A stretch of DNA of 64,000 nucleotides. Origin: Streptococcus mitis. GTDB taxonomy: Bacteria > Bacillota > Bacilli > Lactobacillales > Streptococcaceae. The notes under the pieces were generated by a model that saw nothing but the letters and a program-made list of their open reading frames with translations, searched no databases and had not been told where the DNA came from. Location: positions 847,001 to 911,000 of the forward strand of contig NZ_CP047883.1 of assembly GCF_013305725.1 (NCBI RefSeq), given 5' to 3'. This document shows, piece after piece, positions 34,891 to 44,248 of the stretch. A program made the position numbers and the translations under genes. Positions within the stretch are counted from its first letter, which is position 1; each line of letters begins with the position of its first letter.

Positions 34891-36654
34891 ATGAAACCTG
34901 AAAAACCTAAAAATCTAGGTTTTAAGCAGATATACTTTAATCTAGATAAAATACTCTTTCTCTTTTTCTTGACTTTCATGATGATTGAGTTTGTCTGGTT
35001 ACCGTCAAATTCTTGGATTGCTGGACTTTTGCTCCGTCAGACAGGTTATCTCTTTCTATCTTACAACAATATTTTTGCCATTATAAAAGGTTCTCCCTTT
35101 GTTAGTCTTGCTTTATTTATTCTGGTAATTGTTAATTTATTGGTCGCCTATTACCAGATAGGACTTCTCTTTATTGGTGCTCGGCATTTATTATGCCATG
35201 AAAAAAGGACCTTGCTGGAGTACAGTCGTAAGGTCTTTCGCCAAAGTTTCTTGTTTATGAAGCAAGTCACGCTTGCAAAGATAGCCTTTATCTTCTTTTA
35301 TGTCATGATGCTCTTTCCATTGATTCGAAAGATTTTAAAGATTTACTACCTAAATAAAATTGTCATTCCAGACTTTATCGTTGATTATGTGGAAGATAAG
35401 TATTGGCTAGTAGGTATAGTTGTTACTATTCTGGCTTTACTTTTGTTTTATATTTCAGTACGGTTGATGTTTGCCTTACCCCAGCTTTTATTTGAGAAGA
35501 AAACAGTCAAAGAAGCAGTCAGATATAGTCTAGAAAAGACAAGAAAGCACTCCTGGTTTTATACTTGGAACTTGCTTTGGATTGTCGTCAAAACCTACCT
35601 ATTTTTCATTCTTTTATTGATTCCAATCTTGGCAAGTCAGGCACTAATGGATGGTTTGACCCATAAGGAATCTCTTGTACTGGGAATTATCAACTTTGTC
35701 TTGATTAAGAATTTCCACTACATAGCCTTGACTTACTTTCTCATTAAGTTTGTTTCCTTCTTAACAGGAGAAGAATTAGAAATCACACCAAGGCGAAAGA
35801 AAGACCACTGGATGAGATGGGGAGTGATGGGCTGTGCTTGTATCTTTTTCGCTCTTGAGGGTTATGTTTATTTAGAAGCTCCAGTTGCCAATAAACCTTT
35901 AATTATTTCTCACAGGGGAGTATCTAATAAGAATGGTGTCCAAAATACAGTCCAATCGTTAGAAAAGACGGCTCAGCTATCTCCAGATTTTGTTGAGACA
36001 GATGTTCAGGAAACGAAAGATGGCCAGTTTGTCATGATGCATGATGCTAATATCAAGAATTTGACAGGAGTTAATGCCAATCCTCAGGATCTCACTTTGG
36101 AAGAATTAACCAAACTTGATATTTCAGAAAATGGCTATCATAGCAAGGTGTCTAGTTTTGATGACTATCTCAATAAAGCCAATGAATTGCATCAAAAACT
36201 CCTTATTGAAATTAAAACCAGTCGAAAAGATAGTCCAGATATGATGAAACACTTTATGGAAAAATATGGAACTGTTCTTAAGCAGAATGGTCACCAAATG
36301 CAATCCTTGGACTACCATGTGATTGACCAGGTTTTAGCCTACGATACTCAAATTCCAGTCTTTTTCATCCTACCTTACAATAGTATCTTTCCAAGAACCA
36401 AGGCTACAGGCTATACCATGGAGTATTCAACTTTAGATGAAAATTTTGTCAATAAGCTTTGGAATACGGATCAGAAATTGTACGTGTGGACCATCAATAG
36501 TTCAGAGTCCTTTGATAAATCCGTTCAGCTAGGAGCTGATGGCATGATAACGGATGACTTGGAAATGATTCAAGATCAGCTTACCATTGCCCAAGAAGAC
36601 CCAGAGTATACGGATTTACTGTTCAAACAGGCTATGGAATTCTTTAATTTTTAG
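34891..36654 (+). CDS. Membrane-bound glycerophosphodiester phosphodiesterase
   Basis: A 587-aa protein. Residues 1 to about 330 are a membrane domain with about seven to eight hydrophobic segments (glycerophosphoryl diester phosphodiesterase membrane domain). The C-terminal 250 residues are the GDPD TIM barrel: LIISHRGVSNKNGVQNTVQS with catalytic His-Arg, VETDVQETKDGQFVMMHD with Glu-Asp-His, and LLIEIKTSRK. It may recycle lipid or teichoic acid glycerophosphate. ATG at 34891 is preferred (AGGAGTG upstream) over GTG at 34885. Confidence 0.88.
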   Translation: MKPEKPKNLGFKQIYFNLDKILFLFFLTFMMIEFVWLPSNSWIAGLLLRQTGYLFLSYNNIFAIIKGSPFVSLALFILVIVNLLVAYYQIGLLFIGARHLLCHEKRTLLEYSRKVFRQSFLFMKQVTLAKIAFIFFYVMMLFPLIRKILKIYYLNKIVIPDFIVDYVEDKYWLVGIVVTILALLLFYISVRLMFALPQLLFEKKTVKEAVRYSLEKTRKHSWFYTWNLLWIVVKTYLFFILLLIPILASQALMDGLTHKESLVLGIINFVLIKNFHYIALTYFLIKFVSFLTGEELEITPRRKKDHWMRWGVMGCACIFFALEGYVYLEAPVANKPLIISHRGVSNKNGVQNTVQSLEKTAQLSPDFVETDVQETKDGQFVMMHDANIKNLTGVNANPQDLTLEELTKLDISENGYHSKVSSFDDYLNKANELHQKLLIEIKTSRKDSPDMMKHFMEKYGTVLKQNGHQMQSLDYHVIDQVLAYDTQIPVFFILPYNSIFPRTKATGYTMEYSTLDENFVNKLWNTDQKLYVWTINSSESFDKSVQLGADGMITDDLEMIQDQLTIAQEDPEYTDLLFKQAMEFFNF

Positions 36655-36665
36655 TAAGCAAAAAG

Positions 36666-36722
36666 AGGAACAATTGTTCCTCCCATGATAGGCAAGTATT
36701 CTCTTGAATGCTTGTTTTTCTT
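36666..36722 (+). terminator. Tandem hairpins and terminator after the GDPD gene
   Basis: A perfect palindrome GAGGAACAATTGTTCCTC, then CAAGTATTC / GAATGCTTG followed by TTTTTCTT. The second hairpin is a good terminator on the plus strand; the convergent ybaB gene ends nearby. Confidence 0.8.
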
Positions 36723-36726
36723 ATGC

Positions 36727-37026
36727 TTAAAATGGCAATTTCCCAGCGAAAGCACCTAGTTTTTTCTTGGTAGTTTCATCGATTTGTTCAAGAGCAGAGT
36801 TGATGGCCTGAACGGTCATATCAGAAAGAGTTTCAAGATCTTCTGGGTCAACGACAGCTGGATTGAAGTCAATGCTGACAACTTTCTTATCTCCAGTTAA
36901 GGTTGCTTGGACAAGGTCTTGAGCAGATTTTCCAATAAACTCCATAGCAGCAAGTTCTGCTTGACTTTGTTCCATTTGTTTTTGAAGTTTTTGTGCTTGA
37001 CGCATCATGTTTTGCATATTCATCAT
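36727..37026 (-). CDS. YbaB/EbfC nucleoid-associated protein
   Basis: A 99-aa DNA-binding protein of the YbaB/EbfC family: [19 protein letters not shown] helix at the start, then [20 protein letters not shown] and a C-terminal helix. The family dimerises as tweezers and binds DNA. ATG at 37026 or 37023; AAAGGAATC lies upstream on the minus strand. Confidence 0.9.
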   Translation of the reverse strand: MMNMQNMMRQAQKLQKQMEQSQAELAAMEFIGKSAQDLVQATLTGDKKVVSIDFNPAVVDPEDLETLSDMTVQAINSALEQIDETTKKKLGAFAGKLPF

Positions 37027-37097
37027 ATTATTTTTAAGATTCCTTTCGTATTAAGGTATAAGAAACTGAATTATTATTTTAAAAAAGCCAAATCTGT

Positions 37098-37217
37098 TCA
37101 CTTTTCTTTTAAAAAGGTAGCTTGATGTAAGTCATGAAGCCTACACTTAGCTTCAGATTCCTCGGCCTCTTTTCTGGTGAGGACAGCTCGCTTTCTACGT
37201 CGTTTTCTATCACCCAT
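37098..37217 (-). CDS. Possible 39-aa basic protein
   Basis: Minus-strand open frame MGDRKRRRKRAVLTRKEAEE... ending FLKEK, very basic at the N-terminus. No recognisable family and no clear ribosome site. It lies between ybaB and an AT-rich spacer, at the likely boundary of the CRISPR island, so it could be the end of a displaced gene or a chance frame. Confidence 0.3.
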   Translation of the reverse strand: MGDRKRRRKRAVLTRKEAEESEAKCRLHDLHQATFLKEK

Positions 37218-37785
37218 CAGTTTACTAAAACAATAGCTAACATAAACTATCTAGGTTCCGATAGGGAACTCGATAACTAGCACTACTGTCTACTTTTGTT
37301 AGTCTAGACAGAATCAGGAAGTATACTATCTATTATATCATTTTTGTTTTCCAATGAAAAGTTTAAAATCTCTTCAATAAAAGTTTATTGAACCACGTTT
37401 TAATTCATTTTTGTACCAATTGAACACTTCTGAAAATAGTAAAATTATTACTTTATAAATTAAATGTTCTTAACTTCTTGAATAACAGGTTAGGTTAATT
37501 ATTTCAATTTTAGTTACTATATGTAATATTTTTTTATATATTAGAAGAAATGATAGCTATTTATTTTAATTAATCTTTTAGAAAATGTAGATTACTATCA
37601 TTAGTGTATTCAGTGATATAGTAGGAAAAAAGTGAAATTTTTTTGTTACTGTCTATAATTAGATTATTTATTAAGAGTGACCTATGAACACTAATAATCA
37701 CAAATGAGAAGTTCATTATTTTTGTTTGAACAAAGAGTAATACTGATTACTTATATTATTTTAAAAGCACACAATAATTCCTAGT
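37218..37785. other. AT-rich spacer without recognisable genes
   Basis: About 570 bp, strongly AT-rich and with stops in all frames. The segment 37240-37320 contains short inverted patches (GGTTCCGATAGGGAAC, GTCTAGACAG-like) on the ybaB side. I see no intact gene, tRNA or repeat; it looks like eroded island boundary. Confidence 0.5.
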
Positions 37786-37964
37786 ATGAATTTTGATATG
37801 AATTTGTCTGCAGCTAGTTTTGTACGAAAAGATGATTTTGAAAAAATTTTATCCATGGTAAAGAGTGGGGAAGAGATACACCCTCTCTTAAAATTTCTAA
37901 TGTTACTAGAGTAAATTTTAAAATTGATATTACTGAATTTATAAATTGCAATGATTCAGATTAA
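37786..37964 (+). pseudogene. Possible decayed gene upstream of the cas operon
   Basis: An ATG opens MNFDMNLSAASFVRKDDFEK and runs 42 codons. A shift of frame near 37885 would extend it by about 28 more codons (SNVTRVNFKIDITEFINC) to a stop at 37962, and further broken fragments (LLDKEIQFRNHR, KSDAETIDFCKISQNS) continue to about 38080. This pattern fits a frameshifted and truncated gene of unknown family. Confidence 0.3.
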
Positions 37965-38190
37965 ATTATCTGCTCACTTTTAGATAAAGAAATTCAATTT
38001 CGAAATCATAGACTTCTCTAACTATTTTATCATTGTAAAAGCGATGCTGAAACGATAGATTTTTGTAAAATATCTCAAAATAGTCGATAAATTCTTATAT
38101 CAAAATTCAACATAAATTGTTTGAATTTATGGATTTGAATATTAGAGATTCTAACAGTTAGTTAAGTCTGAGAAACAGTTATAATATGAT

Positions 38191-38219
38191 TTGACAGCGG
38201 TTACAAAATCATGTAATAT
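38191..38219 (+). promoter_or_regulatory. Promoter of the cas6-cmr operon with an embedded inverted repeat
   Basis: TTGACA (38191-38196), 17-bp spacer, TAATAT (38214-38219). The spacer and -10 contain TTACA-N6-TGTAA (38201-38216), a perfect 5-bp inverted repeat placed where a repressor would block polymerase. cas6 starts 44 bp downstream with AAGGAGG before it. Confidence 0.7.
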
Positions 38220-38263
38220 TTATAATATAAGAAGTTGTATATTCATTTAAGGAGGAAAGAAGG

Positions 38264-38992
38264 ATGCAATTATTGATTGAACTGAAAAAAATTGATCAGT
38301 TTAGCTTGCCAGTGAATTATAATTATCTCCTTCAATCGATGATTTATAATCTATTAGATAATAAAGAAAAACTATCTAGAAAAATTCATGAGACGGGCTA
38401 TCAGATAGAGGATAAACATTTTAAACTGTTCACATTTTCGTTATTGAGAGGTCAATATAAAATCCACGGAAAACGAATAGAATTTCTTGATAAGGTGCGA
38501 TTTGAAATTCGTACAGTTGACAAAAACATTTTATTGACTATTGTGGAGTCTTTGTTGAATCTAGAGACATTGAGGATTGGGCAGAACCTTGTAAAAATTT
38601 TAAATGTAAAAATTGGAGAGAAGAAATTGACGGGGACCTCTTATAAGATTCGGATGATTTCTCCCTTGGTGGTTCGTTCTACAGATGCTGACACCAAAAA
38701 AACATTGTATTACAATCCGTTTGATACAGAATTTAAGAGCAGAATCATGGAGAATTTTGAGAGGAAATATCAAGCTTATTATCATAAAGTACCGACAGGT
38801 AGATTTGATATAGAACCGATAAATTATTCTTTAAAAAATAAGTTTGTTACCAAATACAAAGACTTTCTCATAACAGGTTGGAGAGGAGAATTTGAGATAA
38901 GAGGAGATGCGGAGGTGTTAGATTTCCTCTATCAAGTTGGGCTTGGTGAGAAGAATTCAATGGGATTCGGGATGTTTGTGATTGAAGAATAG
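38264..38992 (+). CDS. cas6: CRISPR-associated endoribonuclease Cas6
   Basis: Cuts the repeat RNA to give crRNAs with an 8-nt 5' tag (expected AUUGAGAC here). The 242-aa protein is a double-ferredoxin RAMP. FKLFTFSLLRGQYKIHGKRI is near residue 55, and the C-terminal glycine-rich loop GLGEKNSMGFGMFVI is the Cas6 signature. Tyr28, His42 and Lys51 fall where a Tyr-His-Lys catalytic triad is known in archaeal Cas6; this assignment is inference. First gene of the operon, followed 9 bp later by cmr1. Confidence 0.92.
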   Translation: MQLLIELKKIDQFSLPVNYNYLLQSMIYNLLDNKEKLSRKIHETGYQIEDKHFKLFTFSLLRGQYKIHGKRIEFLDKVRFEIRTVDKNILLTIVESLLNLETLRIGQNLVKILNVKIGEKKLTGTSYKIRMISPLVVRSTDADTKKTLYYNPFDTEFKSRIMENFERKYQAYYHKVPTGRFDIEPINYSLKNKFVTKYKDFLITGWRGEFEIRGDAEVLDFLYQVGLGEKNSMGFGMFVIEE

Positions 38993-39001
38993 GAGGATAA
39001 A

Positions 39002-40213
39002 ATGGATATGGAATTTAGGAATTGTAAGTTAGAGCTTGACTTAAAATGTCATGCACCAATTATTCATTTCCAGCCTAGTGTTAATGCTAAAGGAGCTACT
39101 CTTAGAGCTAGTGAAGTGAAGCCAAAATTTGATAAATATCTTTGGACGAAGGAACCTGAGGAACTTGCAACCTATGAACTGTTACCTTATAAGATGAAGT
39201 TTATAGCAAAAAAGAAAGAGGTTATAGACGTAAACAAAGAAGATGAAGATGTTGATATCCCTCTCTATTATGCTAAGGACCAAAAAAGAATGGTCATAAC
39301 TAATCCAAGAATAGTCATTACTTGTTTTGATCCTATTCTTCAAAAATTGATAGTTAAGCATATCAAAAACTTTTTCATAGTGACAAATTTTGGAGCTGCG
39401 CAAGGAAAAGGATATGGTAGTTTTACTATAATTGATCACGAAATGAATCCCGAGCAAAATAATCAGGTTGACCAAGAAAATGTTGAAAAAATCTTAATGG
39501 AAGAGTTTGGCTTAAAAACATTATATAAGATAGATTGTAATAAGCTAGTTGAAAAGTTAGCTAAGTTTGAAGCAATAAAAAAGATTTTTAGGATTATTGA
39601 AAACTTCTATAAGATTATTAAAGGAGGGATTAATCATAAAGAATATATAAAAGGCTTTTTGTTTAAATATATGAGTGACAAGGAAATAAAAAATGAAAAA
39701 GCTGCTTTAAAAACAGAAATTATAGATCATCCATACGCTTCAAATCAAAACAAAGTAAAACAGGAACCCAAAATTAATAGCCATAAAGAGTGTTACGTTA
39801 GAGCATTGCTTGGTCTATCTTCTTCCTTTGCTTTTAAGGATCAAAGAAGGCAAAAAGGTGGTGCAGTTGATGTGAATATTAAAATTTCACATGCTGATGA
39901 AACTATCGAACGTTTCCCTTCTCCTTTAACATTTAAGGTGATTAATAAGATCATTTATATTATTCCTAAAAAAATTGATGAGAGGATATGGGAAAAAGAA
40001 TTTGTTTTTACCTATGAACTTGATAAAAAAAGGGGGCACATTCATGGTATTCAGTCAAAAGAAAAGCCAGAGAAACTAAAATTAGATACCCCAGCATTAA
40101 ATGACTTTTGTTTAGAAGATTTTCTAGATGAGGCTGTTGAATATTATAACGAAAATCGAGGTAAAATCAAAGGTCCACAAATAGATAAATACCACACCAA
40201 AGGAGATGAATAA
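39002..40213 (+). CDS. cmr1: Type III-B effector subunit Cmr1 (RAMP)
   Basis: Caps the 3' end of the Cmr complex near the end of the crRNA guide. A 403-aa RAMP protein: CHAPIIHFQPSVNAKGATLR and ASEVKPKFDKYLW near residues 18-50 match the Cmr1 N-terminal stretch, and FGAAQGKGYGSFTI near residue 130 is a glycine-rich RAMP loop. The C-terminal part (from ECYVRALLGLSSSFAF) is a second RAMP-like half. A low-complexity linker rich in Lys and Glu separates the halves. It abuts cmr2 directly. Confidence 0.85.
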   Translation: MDMEFRNCKLELDLKCHAPIIHFQPSVNAKGATLRASEVKPKFDKYLWTKEPEELATYELLPYKMKFIAKKKEVIDVNKEDEDVDIPLYYAKDQKRMVITNPRIVITCFDPILQKLIVKHIKNFFIVTNFGAAQGKGYGSFTIIDHEMNPEQNNQVDQENVEKILMEEFGLKTLYKIDCNKLVEKLAKFEAIKKIFRIIENFYKIIKGGINHKEYIKGFLFKYMSDKEIKNEKAALKTEIIDHPYASNQNKVKQEPKINSHKECYVRALLGLSSSFAFKDQRRQKGGAVDVNIKISHADETIERFPSPLTFKVINKIIYIIPKKIDERIWEKEFVFTYELDKKRGHIHGIQSKEKPEKLKLDTPALNDFCLEDFLDEAVEYYNENRGKIKGPQIDKYHTKGDE

Positions 40214-41857
40214 ATGAAATACGTAGGTATTACAATAGGTCCGATTTTTAAAACCATTGGAGAGGCGATCTCTCCGGCAGGTTTGTGGTTTGGCAGTTAT
40301 TTTTTCTCAACGGTGACAAAGAAACTCTGTGAAAAACTTGTTGAGATTCCAAATGTCAAGATTTTTTCACCGTTTTATGACTCTAATAGTAAACAAAAAC
40401 CACAAGAAGATGGTATTGGTCGTTACCATGATCGGATTCTGTTTTTAGTTGATAATAATACAGTAATTGAGGGAGAATTACAGAGTATAATTTCAGCAGT
40501 GAAGAAAGAAATGGCTGAGAAATTCGGAGAGTTTAATTCAGGGCAGATTGAGAATTTTATTAACAATTATCTGAGAATTGATTTTGTTATTCTTAATGAA
40601 AAAACTATAAACGAAATTATAGGAAAAAGTGGAAAAGCTGGAAATAACATAGCTATAATACTGAATGATGCTTTGGATGCATTGGAGCTAATGGCAGCAG
40701 GTAAGGGAAGAACAGATATGAACTTATTTGCTTCGTTCTTTGCAGGCCAGAAAGGCAATCGGAATATCTATATTAAAGAAAGTAAGCTATTTACAGATAC
40801 CAGACCAAATAGTCAGTTGGTTATAAAACATCCAGATGATAGTTCCGATTTAAAATCAATTGAAGACATTGCTCTATCTCGAAAGAAAGAGGAAAATTCC
40901 TCTGAAGAGATTCCTGATGGTGGGGTAACACCGACCAGAAGCGAATACTACGCAGTCGTTAATTCGGATGGGGATAAGGTCGGAACTCTTTTGAAAGCTT
41001 TATGTAAAAATGTAGATATCTCCCAACAGTCTGATAGGATAAATAGTTTTTCGAAGGCTTGTTTAGACTATGCTGGTGAAGCGGCTAAACTTGTCGGAAA
41101 ATATGGGGGGATGACTATTTATGCTGGTGGGGATGATTTACTGTTTATTGCTCCTGTTCATTCTCTTTTCTCCTTATGTAGTGAATTGGACGAAATGTTC
41201 AAAAAAACATTGAAAAAAGGTCTGGAAGAAGTAGAACTGCCAGATGATAGCATCAATGTCAGCTTGTCTTTTGGTGTTGCTGTTCAGTATGTCAAATATC
41301 CTCTATATGAAGCGCTGGAAAGAGCTAGAGTTCAACTTTATAAGGCTAAAGAAAGTTGCGGTAAACGTCCGAATGGTAGTGAAATCAGTGGAGGTAATCG
41401 TCTAGGGATAGAGTTGGTAAAACACAGCGGAAAAACCGTTCAATTGATGGTAGAAAACGAGAAGTTAGAGATGATTGATAATCTGATAAACTATCGAGCA
41501 ACTACGAACGATCAAGCACTGGAATCGGTCCTCTATAATCTACAGGATACAGAAATTATTTTTAAGTTGTTGTTTGAAAAAACCGCACAGAATGAATTTG
41601 ACTTTCAAAAATATAAAACTAGATTTTTAAATAACTTTAACAATCCTAACCAGTTGACCTATCATGACTATCTGGAAAAAATAGCTGAATTTTTCTATAA
41701 CAACTATTTGGAAGAATATCAAGATCAAGATATGGTAGATACGAAAGAAAAGGTTGATGGAATTTGTACAAAGCGAAATATGAGTATAGGAGAATACTAT
41801 ACCAAGGAGTTGCAGGCTATTTTATTTTTGGTAAAGTTTTGGCAGGGAGGTAAGTGA
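40214..41857 (+). CDS. cmr2: Type III-B Cas10/Cmr2 lacking the HD domain
   Basis: Signature subunit; on binding target RNA it makes nucleotide second messengers. The 547 aa are far shorter than HD-bearing Cmr2 proteins (roughly 800 or more). The protein starts directly with a palm-like domain (MKYVGITIGPIFKTIGEAIS), with no HD nuclease motif before or in it. The second palm has YYAVVNSDGDKVGTLLKAL near 245 and MTIYAGGDDLLF with GGDD at 305-308, the intact cyclase site. Therefore DNase activity should be absent and immunity should rely on signalling plus RNA cleavage by Cmr4. It overlaps cmr3 by 4 bp. Confidence 0.93.
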   Translation: MKYVGITIGPIFKTIGEAISPAGLWFGSYFFSTVTKKLCEKLVEIPNVKIFSPFYDSNSKQKPQEDGIGRYHDRILFLVDNNTVIEGELQSIISAVKKEMAEKFGEFNSGQIENFINNYLRIDFVILNEKTINEIIGKSGKAGNNIAIILNDALDALELMAAGKGRTDMNLFASFFAGQKGNRNIYIKESKLFTDTRPNSQLVIKHPDDSSDLKSIEDIALSRKKEENSSEEIPDGGVTPTRSEYYAVVNSDGDKVGTLLKALCKNVDISQQSDRINSFSKACLDYAGEAAKLVGKYGGMTIYAGGDDLLFIAPVHSLFSLCSELDEMFKKTLKKGLEEVELPDDSINVSLSFGVAVQYVKYPLYEALERARVQLYKAKESCGKRPNGSEISGGNRLGIELVKHSGKTVQLMVENEKLEMIDNLINYRATTNDQALESVLYNLQDTEIIFKLLFEKTAQNEFDFQKYKTRFLNNFNNPNQLTYHDYLEKIAEFFYNNYLEEYQDQDMVDTKEKVDGICTKRNMSIGEYYTKELQAILFLVKFWQGGK

Positions 41858-43128
41858 TGACAGACTATCTTGTGACGTTTAGACCGCTAGGAGACTATTC
41901 TTTTGGTTCAGATAGACGCTTTAGTTTTGTCGGTAAAAATAACTATTCGGAGGATGAATACGCTCCTTATTTTATCCGCACTAATCGCGCTCCTGAACAG
42001 TCCACAGTCTTTGGGATGATACGCTATCTTATCTTAGTCAGTAATGAGATTGAGCTGAAGCAGGATTTTCATTATGATGAGGATACACGGGATATAATGA
42101 AAGCTCTAATCGGAGAGAAGAGCTTTTCTCTAAATGGAGGTGTACGAGACTTTGGAAAATTAGAAAAAATCTCTCCCATCTTTCTGCTAAAAAATAGTGA
42201 GGAAATTGTTATACCAAATCCGTTTAATAACAAGCAGGGGAAAGAGGGGATTGAACAGTTTGCACCAATGATATTAGAAGAAGAAATTAAAGTATCAACT
42301 AGTTTTGGTGAAATCGCTCTGCCTAAATCTAAGGAATATAATCCTAAAGAAGGGCATGGGGATGGCTATTACAATATTAACACAGGTCATTTAGAAGCAG
42401 CCGAAGATATGTTTAGTACTAAGGTAGCGACTGGTGTAAGGCGTGTTACGCAGAATGATCTGGGGAAGCTGAAGCAAAATCTTCGAGAATTGTGTAAGTC
42501 GTTTGTGAATGAAGAAATGAAACAGGAAGTTTCTAATTTAGACAAGAATAGCAATCTTAGTTTAACCGAGTTTATAAATGATTTTATGGATTTGTTAGAA
42601 AAGTATAATAAAGAGGGAAAAAATCACTTTCAAGAAGAATTGGAAAAACTATCCAAAAATTTTGATGCTGATCGTCTATTTAAGCGAGAGGTACATCAGC
42701 TGCAGAAAGATTACGAATTTGCGGTTTATGTTACGGTGGAAAAGGGTGTTCAGTTGACGGACGGACTTGTCTCAATGGGACAGAAAGGTACACTTTTCAA
42801 GGTTTCTGTTCAAGAGTCGGAAGATAATTTAGAAAGTGAAATTACAGAGCATTTTCAGAAGCATACTCCACAAGGTCAGACTTGGCAATACTGCCTATCA
42901 GATGTGTGCCTGTTAGATGATGTTAAGGGCTTTGCGATTTTAGAGGAAAAACTAGTTCGCCAACTTCATACAGACCTTAGTAAAAATCGTCTGAGAGGAC
43001 TTGATTTACAAGGCTCTAGTCTTCTTTATAAGGCAGGGAGCGTCTTTTATGGTGATGATGCTATTTCGGTAAAAACTGGTTTAGAGCCAGCAGGTTATAA
43101 TACTATTTATAAAATTACAGGAGAGTAA
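41854..43128 (+). CDS. cmr3: Type III-B effector subunit Cmr3 (RAMP)
   Basis: Binds the 5' tag of the crRNA beside Cas10. A 424-aa protein; the start TDYLVTFRPLGDYSFGSDRR and NRAPEQSTVFGMIRYLIL are typical of Cmr3 (GxR...P.PsTi.G.lR pattern). The C-terminal GSVFYGDDAISVKTGLEPAGYN is the usual end region. Either ATG at 41854 or the next ATG at 41857 may be used; GGGAGG lies upstream. It overlaps the cmr2 stop. Confidence 0.88.
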   Translation: MMTDYLVTFRPLGDYSFGSDRRFSFVGKNNYSEDEYAPYFIRTNRAPEQSTVFGMIRYLILVSNEIELKQDFHYDEDTRDIMKALIGEKSFSLNGGVRDFGKLEKISPIFLLKNSEEIVIPNPFNNKQGKEGIEQFAPMILEEEIKVSTSFGEIALPKSKEYNPKEGHGDGYYNINTGHLEAAEDMFSTKVATGVRRVTQNDLGKLKQNLRELCKSFVNEEMKQEVSNLDKNSNLSLTEFINDFMDLLEKYNKEGKNHFQEELEKLSKNFDADRLFKREVHQLQKDYEFAVYVTVEKGVQLTDGLVSMGQKGTLFKVSVQESEDNLESEITEHFQKHTPQGQTWQYCLSDVCLLDDVKGFAILEEKLVRQLHTDLSKNRLRGLDLQGSSLLYKAGSVFYGDDAISVKTGLEPAGYNTIYKITGE

Positions 43129-43138
43129 GGAGTAAAAA

Positions 43139-43840
43139 ATGAAAGCAAAAATTTTTGTCATTGAATGTTTAACAAATTTGCATGTAGGAAATGGAGATGT
43201 TAATTTTAACATCATTGATAACGAAGTGGAGCGAGATGTTGTGACGGGATTCCCGACGATTAACTCCTCAGGCGTTAAAGGTGCTCTGAGGGCCTTCTTT
43301 GAAGAAAACGACTTATCGAACATTGATGAAATATTCGGTTCGGAAAATAGTAAGGTTACTACTTCAGGAGCATTAAAATTTCTTAGCGCGAATCTACTAG
43401 CCCTGCCAATTCGTTCGGTAAGTGGTGGGGATAAACCCTATTCAATCCATGCTCCGAAAACAGCCTGTGAAGATTTTAACCAAATGATTGAAAATTTTCA
43501 GTTAGAATCTGTTTCAATAGAAGATATAAAGGGTGTCGATGAGAAGATAACTCTGGACCAAGATAATTCTTGCTTTGAAAAATATGGTTTACCAGTAATT
43601 GCTCGGAATAGTGTTGGAGAACAAACTAATTTGTGGTATGAGGAAGTAGTACCCCACAAGTCGATTTTCTATTTTGCAGTGGTGGCTTCAACTAGTGAGT
43701 CAGAAAACCTTTTAGAGGCTTTTACAGATTCGGTGAGAGAGAAAATTATCCAGTTTGGTGCAAATGCTTCCGTAGGTTATGGACTTTGCAAGGTTATTAA
43801 AGTGATTTCAGGAAATGAAGAAGGAGCAAACAATGGATAA
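43139..43840 (+). CDS. cmr4: Type III-B backbone RNase subunit Cmr4
   Basis: Forms the repeated backbone of the complex and cuts target RNA at 6-nt intervals. The 233 aa start KAKIFVIECLTNLHVGNGD; NIIDNEVERDVVTGFPTINS follows, with Asp27 in IIDNEV at the place of the catalytic Asp known from archaeal Cmr4. GVKGALRAFF is the RAMP G-loop and NASVGYGLCKVI the C-terminal one. It is somewhat short for the family. It overlaps cmr5 by 26 bp in another frame if the upstream ATG is used. Confidence 0.9.
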   Translation: MKAKIFVIECLTNLHVGNGDVNFNIIDNEVERDVVTGFPTINSSGVKGALRAFFEENDLSNIDEIFGSENSKVTTSGALKFLSANLLALPIRSVSGGDKPYSIHAPKTACEDFNQMIENFQLESVSIEDIKGVDEKITLDQDNSCFEKYGLPVIARNSVGEQTNLWYEEVVPHKSIFYFAVVASTSESENLLEAFTDSVREKIIQFGANASVGYGLCKVIKVISGNEEGANNG

Positions 43841-44246
43841 GAACAGAATTAATCAGTTGCTTCCTATTGCTGTTGAGGTTATTGAAAAGGAGCTTACGGA
43901 GCCAATTCCAAATGAGTTTAGAGGCTATATCGCTTCTTTTGGAGCTGCTATTACAATGGGAAGTCTCCCAGCCGCAGTTGCCTACTATTCGGCTAAATCC
44001 AAAAATGCCAAAGAAGATCGTACCAAGTTACCTGTTATGATTTTGGAAGTTTTGAAAAAAGAAAACACAGCTATTACGGCCACCACCTTGTTTGAGTATG
44101 TGACATCGTTCAAAAATGATAATGAGAGTTTCGCTATCAAAGAAGATGTATTGCATGCAGCAATTGCGATTAAACTAGGCTTAAACTTGTTTGAAATTGA
44201 GTCAAAAGATGAAAAAATCAAGGAAGACGAGAAAAATGGAGGGTAA
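43833..44246 (+). CDS. cmr5: Type III-B small subunit Cmr5
   Basis: Small alpha-helical subunit lining the target RNA channel. About 137 aa from ATG at 43833 (MDKNRINQLLPIAVEVIEKE), preceded by GAAGGAG at 43819-43825; the frame is open from 43815. EFRGYIASFGAAITMGSLPA and YYSAKSKNAKEDRTKLPVMI match the Cmr5 core helices. The start overlaps the cmr4 end by 8 bp. Confidence 0.85.
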   Translation: MDKNRINQLLPIAVEVIEKELTEPIPNEFRGYIASFGAAITMGSLPAAVAYYSAKSKNAKEDRTKLPVMILEVLKKENTAITATTLFEYVTSFKNDNESFAIKEDVLHAAIAIKLGLNLFEIESKDEKIKEDEKNGG

Positions 44247-44248
44247 GG

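Noticed and set aside
37098..38190. tRNA or other structured RNA gene in the long spacer
   Set aside because: No cloverleaf, T-loop motif or conserved RNA signature found by eye; the DNA is simply AT-rich.
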